Assembly (NCBI GenBank): GCA_024449915.1
Contig: JAMZAV010002214.1
Span: forward strand, 35,041 to 99,040
DNA length: 64,000 nt
From: Sweltsa coloradensis
Lineage: Eukaryota; Arthropoda; Insecta; Plecoptera; Chloroperlidae
Direction of reading: 5' to 3'
The notes under the pieces are model-generated. The model had not been told where the DNA came from, made no database searches, and saw only the letters and a list, made by a program, of their open reading frames with translations. Below are positions 11,532 to 22,297 of the stretch, piece after piece. Position 1 is the stretch's first letter, and the number at the start of each line of letters is the position of its first letter. A program made the position numbers and the translations under genes.

Positions 11532-12312
11532 CTAGGAAAACGCTAAAGTCCCGCCGCGTTGATGGATGAGCTTTTTATAGGTTTTAGTTTGCGTGGGATA
11601 TCTTTACTTTTGCAAGTGCTTTGTTTTGCTGCCTACGCATTGTAGGTGAATGTTGTCAAGTTTCTTTTGTTTCTTGTCAATTGGTATTAAATTTACCGTA
11701 AAAAACTGGTATTAAAAGCTTTTTTTCTATGGATTCTGGCTAAATTTTTCCACTTATTCTTTCAAAAGGTACTACATAACCATAACCTTTAATGTCCATG
11801 TATAATATGAACGTTTGTAGCCCCCCGTTGGTCAGAATTGGCCCCAAATGGCACGAAAAATCGCCACAAAAAAGTCAAAAAAGTATATTAAAAGCTTTAT
11901 TCTCTCGTTTCTGGCTAACTTTTTCAATTTTTTCTTTCAGAAAGCAATACAGCACCATTACCGTAAGGTCCATGTGAAAGATGAACGGTGTAGCCCCACC
12001 CGTTGGGTCAGAATGGGGCCCAAATGACACGAAAATATCGCACGAAAAATCGAAAAAAAAATCGTAAAAGTACGATATTCATGAGAAATATTTCTTCGAT
12101 TGTCCCCAAAAAACGTGGCAAGTCTAAGTCAGGATTTCGAAGGTCGTGTCAAATTTTCATCAAGACGCATATGCCGTTTCCCCGGTAGAGAGCGAACAAA
12201 CAGACGGAAAAACAAACAAACAAACAAAAAAAAAAAAAAAAAAAACACCCGAGCTAAATTTTTTGGGGTCAGTGAAATTGAGGTCTTCGCTTCACTCGCT
12301 ACGCTCATCCAA
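11532..12312 (-). mobile_element. Helentron-type element, copy 4
   Basis: CTAGGAAAACGCTAAAGTCC at the left and CTTCACTCGCTACGCTCATCC at the right (last 20 bases shown in part). The core is (CAAA)n plus an A-run at 12207-12245. Two internal repeats of the CGAAAATATCGC block. Intronic in SVWC locus A. Confidence 0.75.
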
Positions 12313-12694
12313 TAATAAATATGATCCCTCTTTCCCTAATAAACCCCCTTTTTTAACAAACCATTAATTTCTTCCGAACCTGGAAAATCCCAGATCCCTA
12401 TTATACAAATTGTTTGTTTATTCCTATTCGGTTAAAAAAATGATTAACAAAGGAGGACAACTAAGTAAATCAAAAACATAGATTCAGACACAACAATGAA
12501 CTACAGTTAAGTAAATATTTGAAAAAGAAATATTTCAACAACTATGTATTAATAACACAATAATTTTGGTAATTTAGTGAGCATGCCATTTATCGGTCTC
12601 AGAATCTAATGTATCCCACGCAAATCCTTTGTCACTGTTCCCATTTACTTACATATCTCCCATTCAGTTTCCCACTTGAGTGTTTCTTGTCTAG

Positions 12695-12830
12695 AACTAA
12701 CCGAAGAATGTCTGAACAAGCCGGTATCTGAGAGTCCCTGGAAACCCAAGGTCGAGGACTTCTGCGCCGAGGTGACATGTGAACTGAGTGAGACAACTCA
12801 CACCAAGGTTGCAAGATTCACAGTCAAACA
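12695..12830 (+). CDS. SVWC secreted protein, copy A, middle exon
   Basis: Intact internal exon of a secreted eight-cysteine SVWC-type protein. The acceptor TTTCTTGTCTAG|AA precedes 136 coding bases with no stop, and the donor CA|GTAAGT follows. It encodes three of the eight cysteines (ECLNK, DFC, VTC). Entry phase (1 base from exon 1) and exit phase (2) match the array donors and the last exon at 15551. The matching exon of copy B (43068) is 139 bases long with the same cysteines. SVWC proteins in arthropods are small secreted proteins, some induced by infection or diet; the role of this one is not known. The segment start follows from splice sites, not from an ATG. Confidence 0.7.
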
Positions 12831-12862
12831 GTAAGTAGGCCTACTTGGTGTTTCTTGTCTAG

Positions 12863-12998
12863 AACTAAAAGAAGAATGTCGAACAAGCCCGGGATCTGAG
12901 AGTCCTGGAAACCCAAGGGCGAGGGGCTTCTGCGCCGAGGTGACATGTGAACTGAGGAGACCACTCACACCAAGGTTGCAAGATTTACCCGTCAAACA
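12863..12998 (+). pseudogene. Tandem duplicate of the SVWC middle exon, frame-disturbed
   Basis: It duplicates the exon at 12695, including TCTTGTCTAG acceptor and GTAAGTAGG donor, and has exactly the same 136-base length. Against its neighbour it carries three one-base losses, each followed by a one-base gain, so the frame is lost and regained three times while the cysteine positions FC and VTC are kept. That pattern fits either a decaying exon or consensus errors in the assembly. If real, it could serve as an alternative middle exon. Confidence 0.5.
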
Positions 12999-13019
12999 GT
13001 AAGTAGGCCTACTGAGTGT

Positions 13020-13200
13020 TTTCAGTATAGAGGTGGTTCTATACTCAATGGTGTAACAAAGAATGGAAATATAGCATCCCAACGTACCGAAAAACTGCTT
13101 TCGAGCGCTAAGCTCTTGACACATGATTCGGGAGGTCCCGGATTCGAATCCCGTTGTGAACGGCAATCCTGGCTGAAGTTTTTTTCCCTGTTTTCCTTAA
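13020..13200 (+). repeat. tRNA-derived SINE-like repeat (intron A copy)
   Basis: GAGCGCTAAGCTCTTGACAC followed by GGTCCCGGATTCGAATCCCG resembles a tRNA D-arm and T-arm with a pol III B box. The same unit lies at the matching intron position of locus B (43230-43480), so it predates the duplication. Confidence 0.5.
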
Positions 13201-13270
13201 TCGTTAATGCAAATGCAAGGAATTGATTCCTCCAAAACAGCCATCAGACATCCCTTCAGAATTGTCTTAT

Positions 13271-14327
13271 TGGATGAGCGAAGCGAAGGCTTCAATTTCA
13301 CTGACCCCTCAAAAAATTTAGCTCCAATGTTTTTTTGTTTTGTTTTGTTTTGTTTTGTTTTGTTTTGTTTTGTTTGTTTTTTTGTCTGTTTGTTCGCACG
13401 CTACCGGGCAAACGGCATATGCGATCTTTATGAAAATTGGAGGGGACCTTCGAAATCTCTGAACTTAGACGTGCCACGTTTTTAAGTACAATCGAAGAAA
13501 TACTTCTGATGAATATCGTACTTTTACGATTTTTTTTCGATTTTTAATGCGATATTTCCGTGATATTTGGCTCGCAAACGGGCAAACGGCTACTACGATC
13601 TTGTTTAAACTTAATGGGAACGTTTGACATCATTAAAATTGAATCACTTATTATTGAAAGGGCATAAGTCCAAAAACATAGTTCTGAGATAATCAAGTAA
13701 ATGTTCTTTATAATTCACCTTATTATTTTAGGCTCAAATTTACTTTTGTTTCCAGTAAAGGTATGGAATAGCTTTATTACGTTGAAAACAGAAATTTAAA
13801 AATCACAACGTGTCGGCGGTAAAGAATTTTAAATGTCGTGAGCTTACGCCCTTTCAAAAATAAACGAAATATTCCAATGTTAAAACGTGGAGATACACTT
13901 CTGCCCTTTCAAACCAAAACGATGCGTCTATTTTTTCCGCTACAATAATACATAGCTAACTCAAACCCCATAATTTTGGACTTACGCCCCTTTCAAAAAT
14001 AAGTGATTCAATTAGATATGTTATGATTTTAGGGACATTTAAGAAATATTTCTCATAGAAATCGAACTTTCCCGATTTTTTCCCGATTTTTTCCGATACT
14101 TTCGTAATGTTTGGGCCAATTATGACCAAACGGGTGGGGCTACAACGTTTATATTTTATATGGACATTAAGGATATGGTGATGTAGTACCTTTTGAAAGA
14201 AAAAGTCGAAAAAGTAAACCAGTATCCATAGAAATAAAAGTTTTAATATGAGTTTTTTTAGGTAAATAATTGGATGAGCGAAGCGAAGACTTCAATTTCA
14301 CTGACCCCCCAAAAATTTAGCTCGGGT

Positions 14328-14363
<36 letters not shown>

Positions 14364-15013
14364 CTGTTTTTTAACTCTCTACCAGGCAAACGGCATATCC
14401 CATCTTTATGAAAAATTTGAAGGGGACCTTCGAAATCTCTGAACTTAGAGGTGTATTGTTTTTGGGTACAATCGAAGAAATATTTCTCATGAATATCGTA
14501 CTTTAACGATTTTTTCCGATTTTTAGTGCGATATTTTAAGTACCTTTTGAAAGAAAAAGTTGACAAAGGAAGCCAGAATTCATAGAAATAAAGCTTTTAA
14601 TATAAGTTTTTAACGGTAAATAATAACAAATTGACAAGAAACAATAGAAACTTGACAGCAATCACCTACAATGCGTGGGCAGCAAAACAAAGCACTTGCA
14701 AAATTAAAGATATCCCACGCAAACTAAAAACTTTTAAAAAAGCTCATCCATCAACGCGGCGGGACTTGAGCGTTTTCCTAGTAATAATTAACAAGTAACT
14801 ATAGAAACAAGACAACAATCACCTACAATACGTACAAAAAGCAAGTCTTAGGGGCTCCAGATATTTGACATTCTAATTACCATAGCAATGAGTACTACTT
14901 TAAATGATTTTGCAATGGAACTTGAAAGTATCAAAGAGATCCTACGCATACTAAAAACTAAAAAGAGCTCATCCATCATCGCGACTAAAAAAAGCATTTG
15001 CGAAGCTTCCTAG
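13271..15013 (+). mobile_element. Helentron-type element, copy 5, with nested inserts
   Basis: It starts TTGGATGAGCG and ends GCGAAGCTTCCTAG. The core is a run of (GTTTT)n at 13330-13380. The element is split by about 450 bp of unrelated sequence (about 13575-14035) and by copy 6 (14271-14781); after copy 6 the family sequence resumes with AATAATTAACAAG and continues to the CTAG end. The nesting shows at least two waves of family activity. Confidence 0.65.
14271..14781 (+). mobile_element. Helentron-type element, copy 6, nested in copy 5
   Basis: TGGATGAGCGAAGCGAAG at the left and GAGCGTTTTCCTAG at the right. It has an internal deletion joining AGTGCGATATTTT directly to AAGTACCTTTTGAAAG. The flanks GTAAATAAT and TAATAATT are continuous parts of copy 5. 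Confidence 0.7.
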
Positions 15014-15067
15014 TAATAATCTTAACTCAGTTCCAACTATGTCGGATTGAGAAATTGTTTTCCACCA

Positions 15068-15388
15068 TTATCTAGGGCATGAAACAGTAGGTCCTAAGCT
15101 TGCCAGACTCAGTGTTTCTTCCTCATCACCTTTCTCCATCCTCTCCACCAATTTACTCCACTCTCTTCTGTCCAGCCACAGCTTTCCTCTTGCCTCATCT
15201 TCCCACACTTCTACGTCTCGTTTTCCAACGTAAACTTGAAATAATCTTCTCCATTTCTCTCTTGGCCTTCTTACTCTTCTTTTCCCCTCCTCTGCTGCTT
15301 CAAATTCTCTTCTTGGGATCCACTCCACGCCCATCCTTTTCATATGTCCAAACCATCTTAGACATTCTCTTCCTAGCTTAAACCTCAA
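15068..15388 (-). mobile_element. LINE reverse-transcriptase C-terminal fragment (intron A)
   Basis: The minus frame carries RWFGHMKRM, RRVRRPREKWRR, DEARGKLWLDRREWSKLVER, a layout typical of the far C-terminus of LINE polyproteins. It is 5'-truncated. A diverged copy sits at the matching intron position in locus B (44786-44992), so this insertion predates the gene duplication. Confidence 0.7.
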
Positions 15389-15550
15389 TCTCTCCAGCCC
15401 CAGTTATTTTCTGATTACACTACTTCTCATCTTGTCCATCTTGGTAACTCCCTTGACACTTCTTAAGAACTTCATTTCTTCTGCTTCTTTAGCTAGAACA
15501 GATTTTATTCTCATGTTAATGTGTGAATAAACTTCAACTTTGTGTTGCAG

Positions 15551-15671
15551 GTGTGACCATTTGAAGGACTTCAAGCCGGGATGCTTCGACCAGGATCTTA
15601 AAAAAGATTTCCCCGAGTGCTGCCCAGTGAAGAAGGCAACACCAAACTGTGGCGGAACCAGCACTCGCTAG
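15551..15671 (+). CDS. SVWC secreted protein, copy A, last exon
   Basis: The acceptor TTTGTGTTGCAG|G opens an exon of 121 bases ending in TAG (15669). With two bases from the middle exon it reads Q-CDHLK...PGCFDQDLKKDFPECC...PNCGG, supplying the last five cysteines, including the CC pair typical of SVWC domains. Middle plus last exon give the full eight-cysteine pattern, so this C-terminal part of copy A could still be translated if one of the array first exons works. The GCFDQDL motif is shared exactly with copy B. No strong polyadenylation signal is evident; AAATAATATTCATT at 15747 is a weak candidate. Confidence 0.75.
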
Positions 15672-15779
15672 AGTCAACACTGGCGTGATACGCCTTAAAG
15701 ATAGTTGGTTTGATGTGCACGGGCCAACGATGTTTACAATGTTCAAATAATATTCATTTAAATTATTATTTCGCTACAA

Positions 15780-16300
15780 CGTAAAAACACTGTATTTTTG
15801 CCAATTCTTAAGAAAAATTAAAAAATTTGGTACCAACATTTTGAAAATTTAATTCCCTTTACATTGACATTCAAATCGACAAACCCGTGTTTTGATATAT
15901 GTCACCCCAAGGAAACTTTTCGCGATTCGCATCACATTAATGCAAATTGCTTGATGTCGAAGTTCAGCGAATCCATATACATTCTGGATTCATTTTCAAC
16001 CTGACATTTTTTAAACGAAAAAATCTTTAACTTTCGGTGGTTGGCAACAAAGGATACGCGTGTGACGCGATCAGAGAACATTACATGTTTTTTAAATTTA
16101 TTTATTGAATACTGGCAGGTACATTGTACAAAAATAAGACAAAATATAATAAGAAATTCGCACATAATTAATTTTTCTTTTTTTAACACACCTTTTCTAT
16201 ATTTAATTCGTTTATTATTTGCATTTAATATAATTTCTGAATTTGTTACGAAAATTGTTGTGTTTAAATGCATTGTTGTTACATTAATTTTTCAATTATT
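15780..16300. other. 3' flank shared between SVWC loci A and B
   Basis: Sequence such as ACTGTATTTTTGCCAATT, GACAAACCCGTGTTTTGATA and AAAGGATACGCGTGTGACGC recurs at 45479-45765 downstream of copy B. It marks the right part of the duplicated segment. Frames here have no recognisable product. Confidence 0.65.
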
Positions 16301-16746
16301 TTCTTAACTGTAGTTCATTGTTGTGTCTGCATCTATGAAATTAGATTTATTTAGTTGTCCTTCTTTGTAAATCAGTTATTTAACTGAATAGGACAGACGT
16401 TAAATAAATAACTAAATAACTAAATAAAAATAAAATGCAAAATATGAGCAACAAATGCATCATCTTAACCAGGTAAGTGTTAAAGAATCAATTAAGTCTA
16501 AGGGAATACAATTTTGTATCAAATTTAATGATTTAGAATTATTTTTCGGGAGAAATATTTGCAGGCTGCATAAGCTTATACGGACTTTATAGTTTTTAAA
16601 GTCATAGTGAAGGAAAAAAGAAGTATGAAATAAGTGTGAAAACAAAAAGTCAAAATTGTGAAATGACCATCAAGGAATTAATTTCATGAGTAATAATTTA
16701 TTACAAGATTTTAATTTTTTTTAAGAGTTTGGATGGAGCTGGTAAT

Positions 16747-17335
16747 TGGATGAGCGAAGCGAGTGAAGCGAAGACTTCAATTTCACTGACCCCCAAAAAA
16801 TTTAGCTCGGGTGTTTTTTTTTGTTTGTTTGTTTGTTTTTTTCTGTCTGTTTGTTAACTCTCTACCAGGCAAACGGCATATCCGATCTTGATGAAAACTG
16901 AAGGGGACCTTCGAAATTTCTGAACTTAGAGGTGTATTGTTTTTGGGTACAATCGAAGAAATATTTCTCATGAATATCGTACTTTTACGATTTTTTTCGA
17001 TTTTTAGTGCGATATTTTCGTGACATTTGGGCTGATTCTGACCAAACGGGTGGGGCTACAACGTTCTTATTTTACATGTTCATTACGGTAATGGTTATGT
17101 ATTGCTTTTTGAAAGAAAAAGTTGAAAAAGTTAGCCAGAATCCATAGAATAAAGGTTTTAACATGAGTTTTTTTTTAGGTTTATAATAACAATTAACAAG
17201 CTACAATAAAAACTTGACAACAATCACCTACAATGCATTCACAAAGCACTTGCAAAGGAAAAGTGGTCTCACGCAAACTAAAAACTTACAAAAAAGCTCA
17301 TCCATCATCGCAGCGGGACTTAAGCTTTTTCATAG
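16747..17335 (+). mobile_element. Helentron-type element, copy 7
   Basis: TTGGATGAGCGAAGCGAGTG at the left; CATCGCAGCGGGACTTAAGC then TTTTTCATAG at the right. The core (GTTT)n is at 16815-16848. It shows a single, unduplicated internal block. The right end has CATAG instead of CCTAG. Confidence 0.75.
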
Positions 17336-17405
17336 TTTATTAAATATTAAGATACACACGTGAATCACGCTTTCGCCAAAAAATGTGTCGCTAGATATTT
17401 AATCC

Positions 17406-18798
17406 TAATCCTGTCAAATAAGAATTTTTGAAGGAAAAAACTGGGATGTCGCTGAATTTTTGCAGAGACCTTCCTTAAATGATACTAATGAACATACTAA
17501 AACTCCCTTTCAATCGGACTGGAGCTTCGGCCGCCATATTAGAAAATGGCGGCCAAAAAGTGTTGGTTATCGAATGTCTCCATATTGGTTGGAGATAGAC
17601 AAAATGTTTCAATTGGCAAAAATATTTTTCATTCAATTCCCTACAAAAAAGGTGTCTTCTATAGTTTTGGTAGGGGCAAAGGTTATGTCACAAAATCGTG
17701 GTTTATATGTTACTCATTGGAGTACCAGCTAATTTCCTAATTTTCACGCCCAGCATCAAACAATGCCCGGTAAATCCGTAAGAAATCGATTGAAATACAA
17801 AAGGACTTTTGTACGGGGTTCACGAAAGCTTCCATTAGTATTTTAAAAAATCAGGTCTGCGAAATCGGATTTTGCATATTTTACCCGGAATTTGGGTTTT
17901 TCCATTGTTGGCATTTCCTCAAATATGCCGTATTTGACTGTCCATTATTAAGCACTTAATAGCTTTGGAGGAAAAATTCTTTCTATGCACACTGAAATGA
18001 CTTAAATAATGATCCGATTACAACCAAAGTTAAAATCCAATATGGCTGCTAATTCCTTATATCCACAACATCAAAGTGAATTATGTAACAAAAAGAGTGT
18101 AAAAATAGCACGAAAACAGTATTCATATTGTGAATATTAGGAATTAGCAGCCATATTGGATTTAAACTTTGGTTGTAATCGGATCATTATTTAAGTCATT
18201 TCAATGTGCGTAGAAAGAATTTTTCCTTCAATGCTATTTAGTGCTTAATAATGGACAGTCAAATACGGCATTTTTGAGGAAATGACAACAATGGAAAAAC
18301 CCAAATTCCGGGTAAAATATGCAAAATCCGATTTTGCAGACCTGATTTTTTAGAATACTTATGGAAGCTTTCATGAACCCCGTACAAAAGTCCTCTTGTA
18401 TTTCAATCGATTACTTACGGATTTACCGGGCATTGTTTGATGCTGGGCGTGAAAATTAGGAAATTAGCTGGTACTCCAATGAGCAACATATAAACCACGA
18501 TTTTGTGACGTAACCTTGGCCCTAACAAAACTATAGAAGACACTTTTTCTGTAGGGAATTGAATGAAGAATATTTTTGCCATTGAAACATTTTGTCTATC
18601 TCCAACCAATATGGAGATATTTGATAACCAACACCTTTTGGCCGCCATTTTCCAATATGGCGGCCGAAGCTCCAGTCCGATTGTTGAAGAGTTTTAGTAT
18701 GTTCATAAGTATTATTTGAGGAAGGTCTCTGCAAAAATTCAGCGACATCGCAATTTTTTCCTCTAAACGTCAATATCAGATCTTATTTGACAGGATTA
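17406..18798. mobile_element. 1.39-kb foldback element
   Basis: Arms of nearly 690 bp are inverted copies of each other: TAATCCTGTCAAATAAG at 17406 returns inverted at 18782-18798, and the centre lies near 18105. Paired landmarks include AATGGCGGCC (17545/18650) and CCAATATGGCTGCTAATTCC (18036, inverted near 18150). The short frames on the two arms mirror each other. It interrupts the low-copy repeat whose uninterrupted copy is at 2575-3580. Non-coding, superfamily unknown. Confidence 0.8.
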
Positions 18799-19177
18799 TC
18801 CCCCACAAATGCAAAAATTTGTAAAGAAAAAAAAAAACGGCGGCCAAGCTCTCCTTCAAAAGTCTTAGACTGTGAATGCAATAAGATATCGATCAAAATC
18901 ATAGAAAAAAATGCTTGTCCATTGAATTTGGTTCATTACGAGAACTCTAAAAAGTCATTGGCCAAGCAATTTTTTTATGATTTTGAGTTTAAAATTTTTA
19001 CTTTTTTACCAGGAAAATTGTTGGAATAGCGTGGTCGTCAACAGGCGAAATGATCTTACTTCTTTTCAATGCGAAACTAGGGAGAAAGAATAAAAAGCTT
19101 GGCTCAACTTCTATATCTCACAGCATTCACAGTCGAAGACTTTTGAAGGAGAGCTTGGCTGCCGTTATTTTTTTTTA
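18799..19177 (+). repeat. Repeat shared in inverted form with 33270-33720
   Basis: AAGCTCTCCTTCAAAAGTCT, GCATTCACAGTCGAAGACTT and GTCAACAGGCGAAATGAT recur inverted at 33300-33720. Internally the block is itself partly palindromic, with CAAGCTCTCC... at one end and ...GGAGAGCTTG at the other. Together with the next segment it forms one arm of a long inverted duplication. Confidence 0.65.
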
Positions 19178-19745
19178 CAAGGAAAACGCTAAAGTCCCGT
19201 CGCGTTGATGGATGAGCTTTTTTGTAAGTTTTTAGTTTGCGTGGGATCTATTTACTTAACAAGAGCCTTTTGAACGCATTGTTGATGATTGTTGTCAAGT
19301 TTCTATTGTTACTTGTAAATTGTTATTATAAACCTAAAAAAACTTATATGAAAACCTTAATTCTATGGATTCTGGCTAACTTTTTCAACTTTTTCTATCA
19401 AAAAGCAACACATCACCATAAGCTTAACGTCCATGTGAAATACGATCGTTGCAGCCTCACCCGTTTGGTCAGAATCGACCCAAATGTCACGAAAATATCG
19501 CACTAAAAATCGAAAAAAATCGAAAAAGTACGATATTCATGAGAAATATTTCTTCGATTGTACCCAAAAACAATACACCTCTAAGTTCAGAGATTTCGAA
19601 GGTCTTCTCCAATTTTTATCACGATCGGTTATGCCGTTTGCCTGGTAGAGAGTTAACAAACAGACAGAAAAAACAAAAAAAACATCCGAGCTATTTTATT
19701 TTTTTTAGGGTAAGTGAAATTGAAGTCTTCGCTTCGCTCATCCAA
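19178..19745 (-). mobile_element. Helentron-type element, copy 8
   Basis: Left AAGGAAAACGCTAAAGTCCC, right CTTCGCTTCGCTCATCCAA. It is short and has one internal block. It lies inside the long inverted repeat arm and is absent from the other arm near 33.3 kb, so it inserted after the arms were formed. Confidence 0.75.
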
Positions 19746-20911
19746 CAATTTTTTGTATTTGTGGGGATATTACATCTTTTTGCTTTTGGCTTTTTCCTAT
19801 TAAGGCGTGAATGATGGACTTTGAATGCTTGAATTTGTTAAGTTTAGAGTTTGTTTTTGCCTTTTTTGCACACGGTTCCCCCAAATTTGCTTCCTTGTGT
19901 TTTAAGCACTAGATATTTATAATGGTTTAGAGCATGTTTAATTTCAAGTTTGTACAAATTACTACGCCTAAGTAATTATACATTTTGATTTTAATTTTGA
20001 TTTTCCCCGGTCCCTATTGCCCGGTTTTGGTTTTGAAAGCTAAAGTGATTGCGCATGAGGGACATCTAAGTGTGGTTAAGTTTCAAAGTTCTAAGATGCA
20101 CAGTCTTCTCTGTATAGTGTCTTATTCATAAGAGTATTCGGAATTACCTAGCTTTTGATAATTTTGATTTTCTCCGGTACCCGTTACCCAATTTTGCATT
20201 CCATATTCAAAAGTGATAAAGAATGACAGATATCGAAGTGTATTCCACGTTTGAAACTTCTCAGTTATAGCGTTTTCTTTGATTGATAAATATTTTTAAA
20301 TTCAGAGTGTTTTTTTTACTTTTTTGGGCCCATGGTCTCCTTAAATTTAGTCCCTTGTGTTTAGGAAGCTAGATATATATAATGGTTAAGAGCATGTTTA
20401 ATTTCAAGTTTGTAAAATAACCACGTCTTAGTTATTACGTGTTTTGATTATCATCCAAATTTTGATTTTCTCCTGTCCCTGTTAACCGATTTTGGTTTTG
20501 AAAGCAAAAGGCACTGCGTGTGAGGTTCATCTAAATGTGGTCTAAGTTTCAAAGTTCTAAGATGCACCGTCTTTCTTTACAGCTCTTAAATCTCCGCGGA
20601 GAATTAGCTAGCAAGCTAGCTAGCCCGCCAGCCAGCCAGTCGGAAGGATTTTAACGATGTTCAGGCACTTTTTTTTAACACAGAACGGGTTATCGGATCG
20701 GGTTTATTTTTTTTGCAGGTCATAAACCACATATCAGCTCATATACCGAATTCAAGATTGTAAATATTTCGGGGCGGCGTGTGCAGATAGCTGAAAACCC
20801 CCCAACTCTGGTAGCTGTATACAGGGCCGCGAGTTCGTTCGTCGCCTAAGCAGTCGCATGCGCTTGGCTGCGGGTGACGACCGTCGCCCTCGATATTGTG
20901 TATCACAGTCA
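19746..20911 (+). repeat. Long inverted repeat, left arm (partner 32165-33330)
   Basis: Paired pieces, inverted at the right arm, include TTATGGGTAACGGGTACC-like text near 20170, TAGCTGTATACAGG (20811), GCATGCGCTTGGCTGCGGG (20857) and GGTTATCGGATCGGGTTTAT (20688). Within the arm there are also two diverged tandem copies of a roughly 450-bp unit (TATTTATAATGG / TATATATAATGG, 19912 and 20370). No protein motif. Confidence 0.65.
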
Positions 20912-20990
20912 CACAAGATTTTAAAATTACTGATTAAATACCTCTTTGGTGGCCTTTTTACGGTTGCTTTCAAAAAAAAAAAACTAATGA
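20912..20990. repeat. Left piece of the interrupted low-copy repeat
   Basis: GTGTATCACAGTCACACAAG through CCTCTTTGGTGGCCTTTTTA to ACTAAT matches 2625-2706 and is then cut by the retrotransposon tail. The sequence resumes at 29015 with AATATTTTGAAAATGT. Confidence 0.75.
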
Positions 20991-21020
20991 ATAGATAGAT
21001 AGATTAGATAGATAGATAAC
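20991..21020. repeat. (TAGA)n tail of the retrotransposon
   Basis: About seven TAGA/ATAG units with one interruption. They end the retrotransposon on its 3' side and separate it from the host repeat. Microsatellite 3' tails are characteristic of CR1/L2-like LINEs. Confidence 0.75.
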
Positions 21021-21636
21021 TTTTATTCATCTTGACAGGCACATTGTACATGTTTGACTCCCGGAGGAGAAGGTGAATAGCCTAAGGTAACTTACAGCTA
21101 AGTATATTTAATCCTAGTACTACAGAGTAATCATGTACATTAAGTAAATAAAGAAAATTTAAGAAAATAAAATATATTAATACATTGTTATTGTAACATT
21201 GTGGACTGTGAAATCTACACTCAATGGTGGTAAGAATAATAATTTATATCATGTATCTAGTAACAATTATTTGTGGATAAGCCAACATGTGGGAGGATAA
21301 TATAAAAGTGTAATTTGAAAATAAGCGAGTTGCTATTAATGATAATGACATTGATATAATATATTTTTTTTATGAAAGTATAACTGGAGACGAGAATTGT
21401 TCAATGAGGTGATTTACAATTGGTGCAAGATAACGGTACAGATGAAAGTATGAGACATAATGATATGGAGGCATATGACTAAAAAAAAAATAGTAACCAT
21501 ATGTTACAATGTTAGTCGACTTTGAAACAAGACTTTAAAACAGGTGATATATCGTTATTGCTGAATTTAGCTAGAATAATAATTGTTTATTATTTATTAT
21601 TTAATTAATTGTTCATTTGTAATAATTGTTTTTTAT

Positions 21637-22230
21637 TTACATGGAGAGGTAGTCACTAACCGAGTAGAAGCTGTTTGCTGTGAGATATATTTTTTTAACT
21701 TGTTTGTTTTTGAATTTTTTAGAGGGCAGGGTGGGGGAGGTTTTTATGTTTTCTTGGAGCTTGTTGTAAAGGGTGGAGGCAAGGTACTCTGGGCCTAGTG
21801 CAAAAAGGCGCAGGTGGTGGGGCGGCCTATGTATGTGAAGGTTGGCTCTTGTGTTGTGGCAGTGCACAGACGCATTGAAAGGGAAGAGGTTACTATTTGT
21901 GCGAACAAAGAGTGCAGCAGACTGGACAAGTGTGCATGCTAGAGTTAGAATTCCTAATTCCTTAAAGAGCTCACTACAGGAGTGTTTTCTGGAGACACCC
22001 GCAATAATGCGTATCGCTCTCTTTTGGAGGATGAATATTCTATTAGCTTGGGGGGAGGCTCCCCAAAATAGCAGGCCATAGGATAAGTGAGAGTGGATTT
22101 GGGCAAAGTAGACTTGCAATAAGATATAAGGGTGAACAATTTGTTTGAGCTTACGGATAGAGTAGCATCCAGATAAAATTTTGTTGGCAACATGGTTAAC
22201 ATGGATAGACCAGTCGAGTTTTTCGGTCAA
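21637..22230 (-). pseudogene. Retrotransposon ORF2, C-terminal region
   Basis: This frame of 197 codons begins in the post-catalytic RT region (LDWSIHVNHVANKI) and continues with the thumb and C-terminal part (HSHLSYGLLFWG, QKRAIRIIAGV) found in CR1/Jockey-group LINEs. It is separated from the upstream RT frame (22298-22687) by a frameshift between about 22230 and 22300. The frame ends at a normal-looking stop followed by about 600 bp of 3'UTR. Confidence 0.8.
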
Positions 22231-22297
22231 TGCAAGGCCAAGGACTTTTACACTGGAAGCGCGGGGGATTATATCAAACTCTAGATGAACTAGGGGA

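Noticed and set aside
16041..16307. 88-codon plus frame and 113-codon minus frame overlapping it
   Set aside because: Both lie in AT-rich 3' flank repeated elsewhere, are rich in Phe/Ile/Asn and have no motif.
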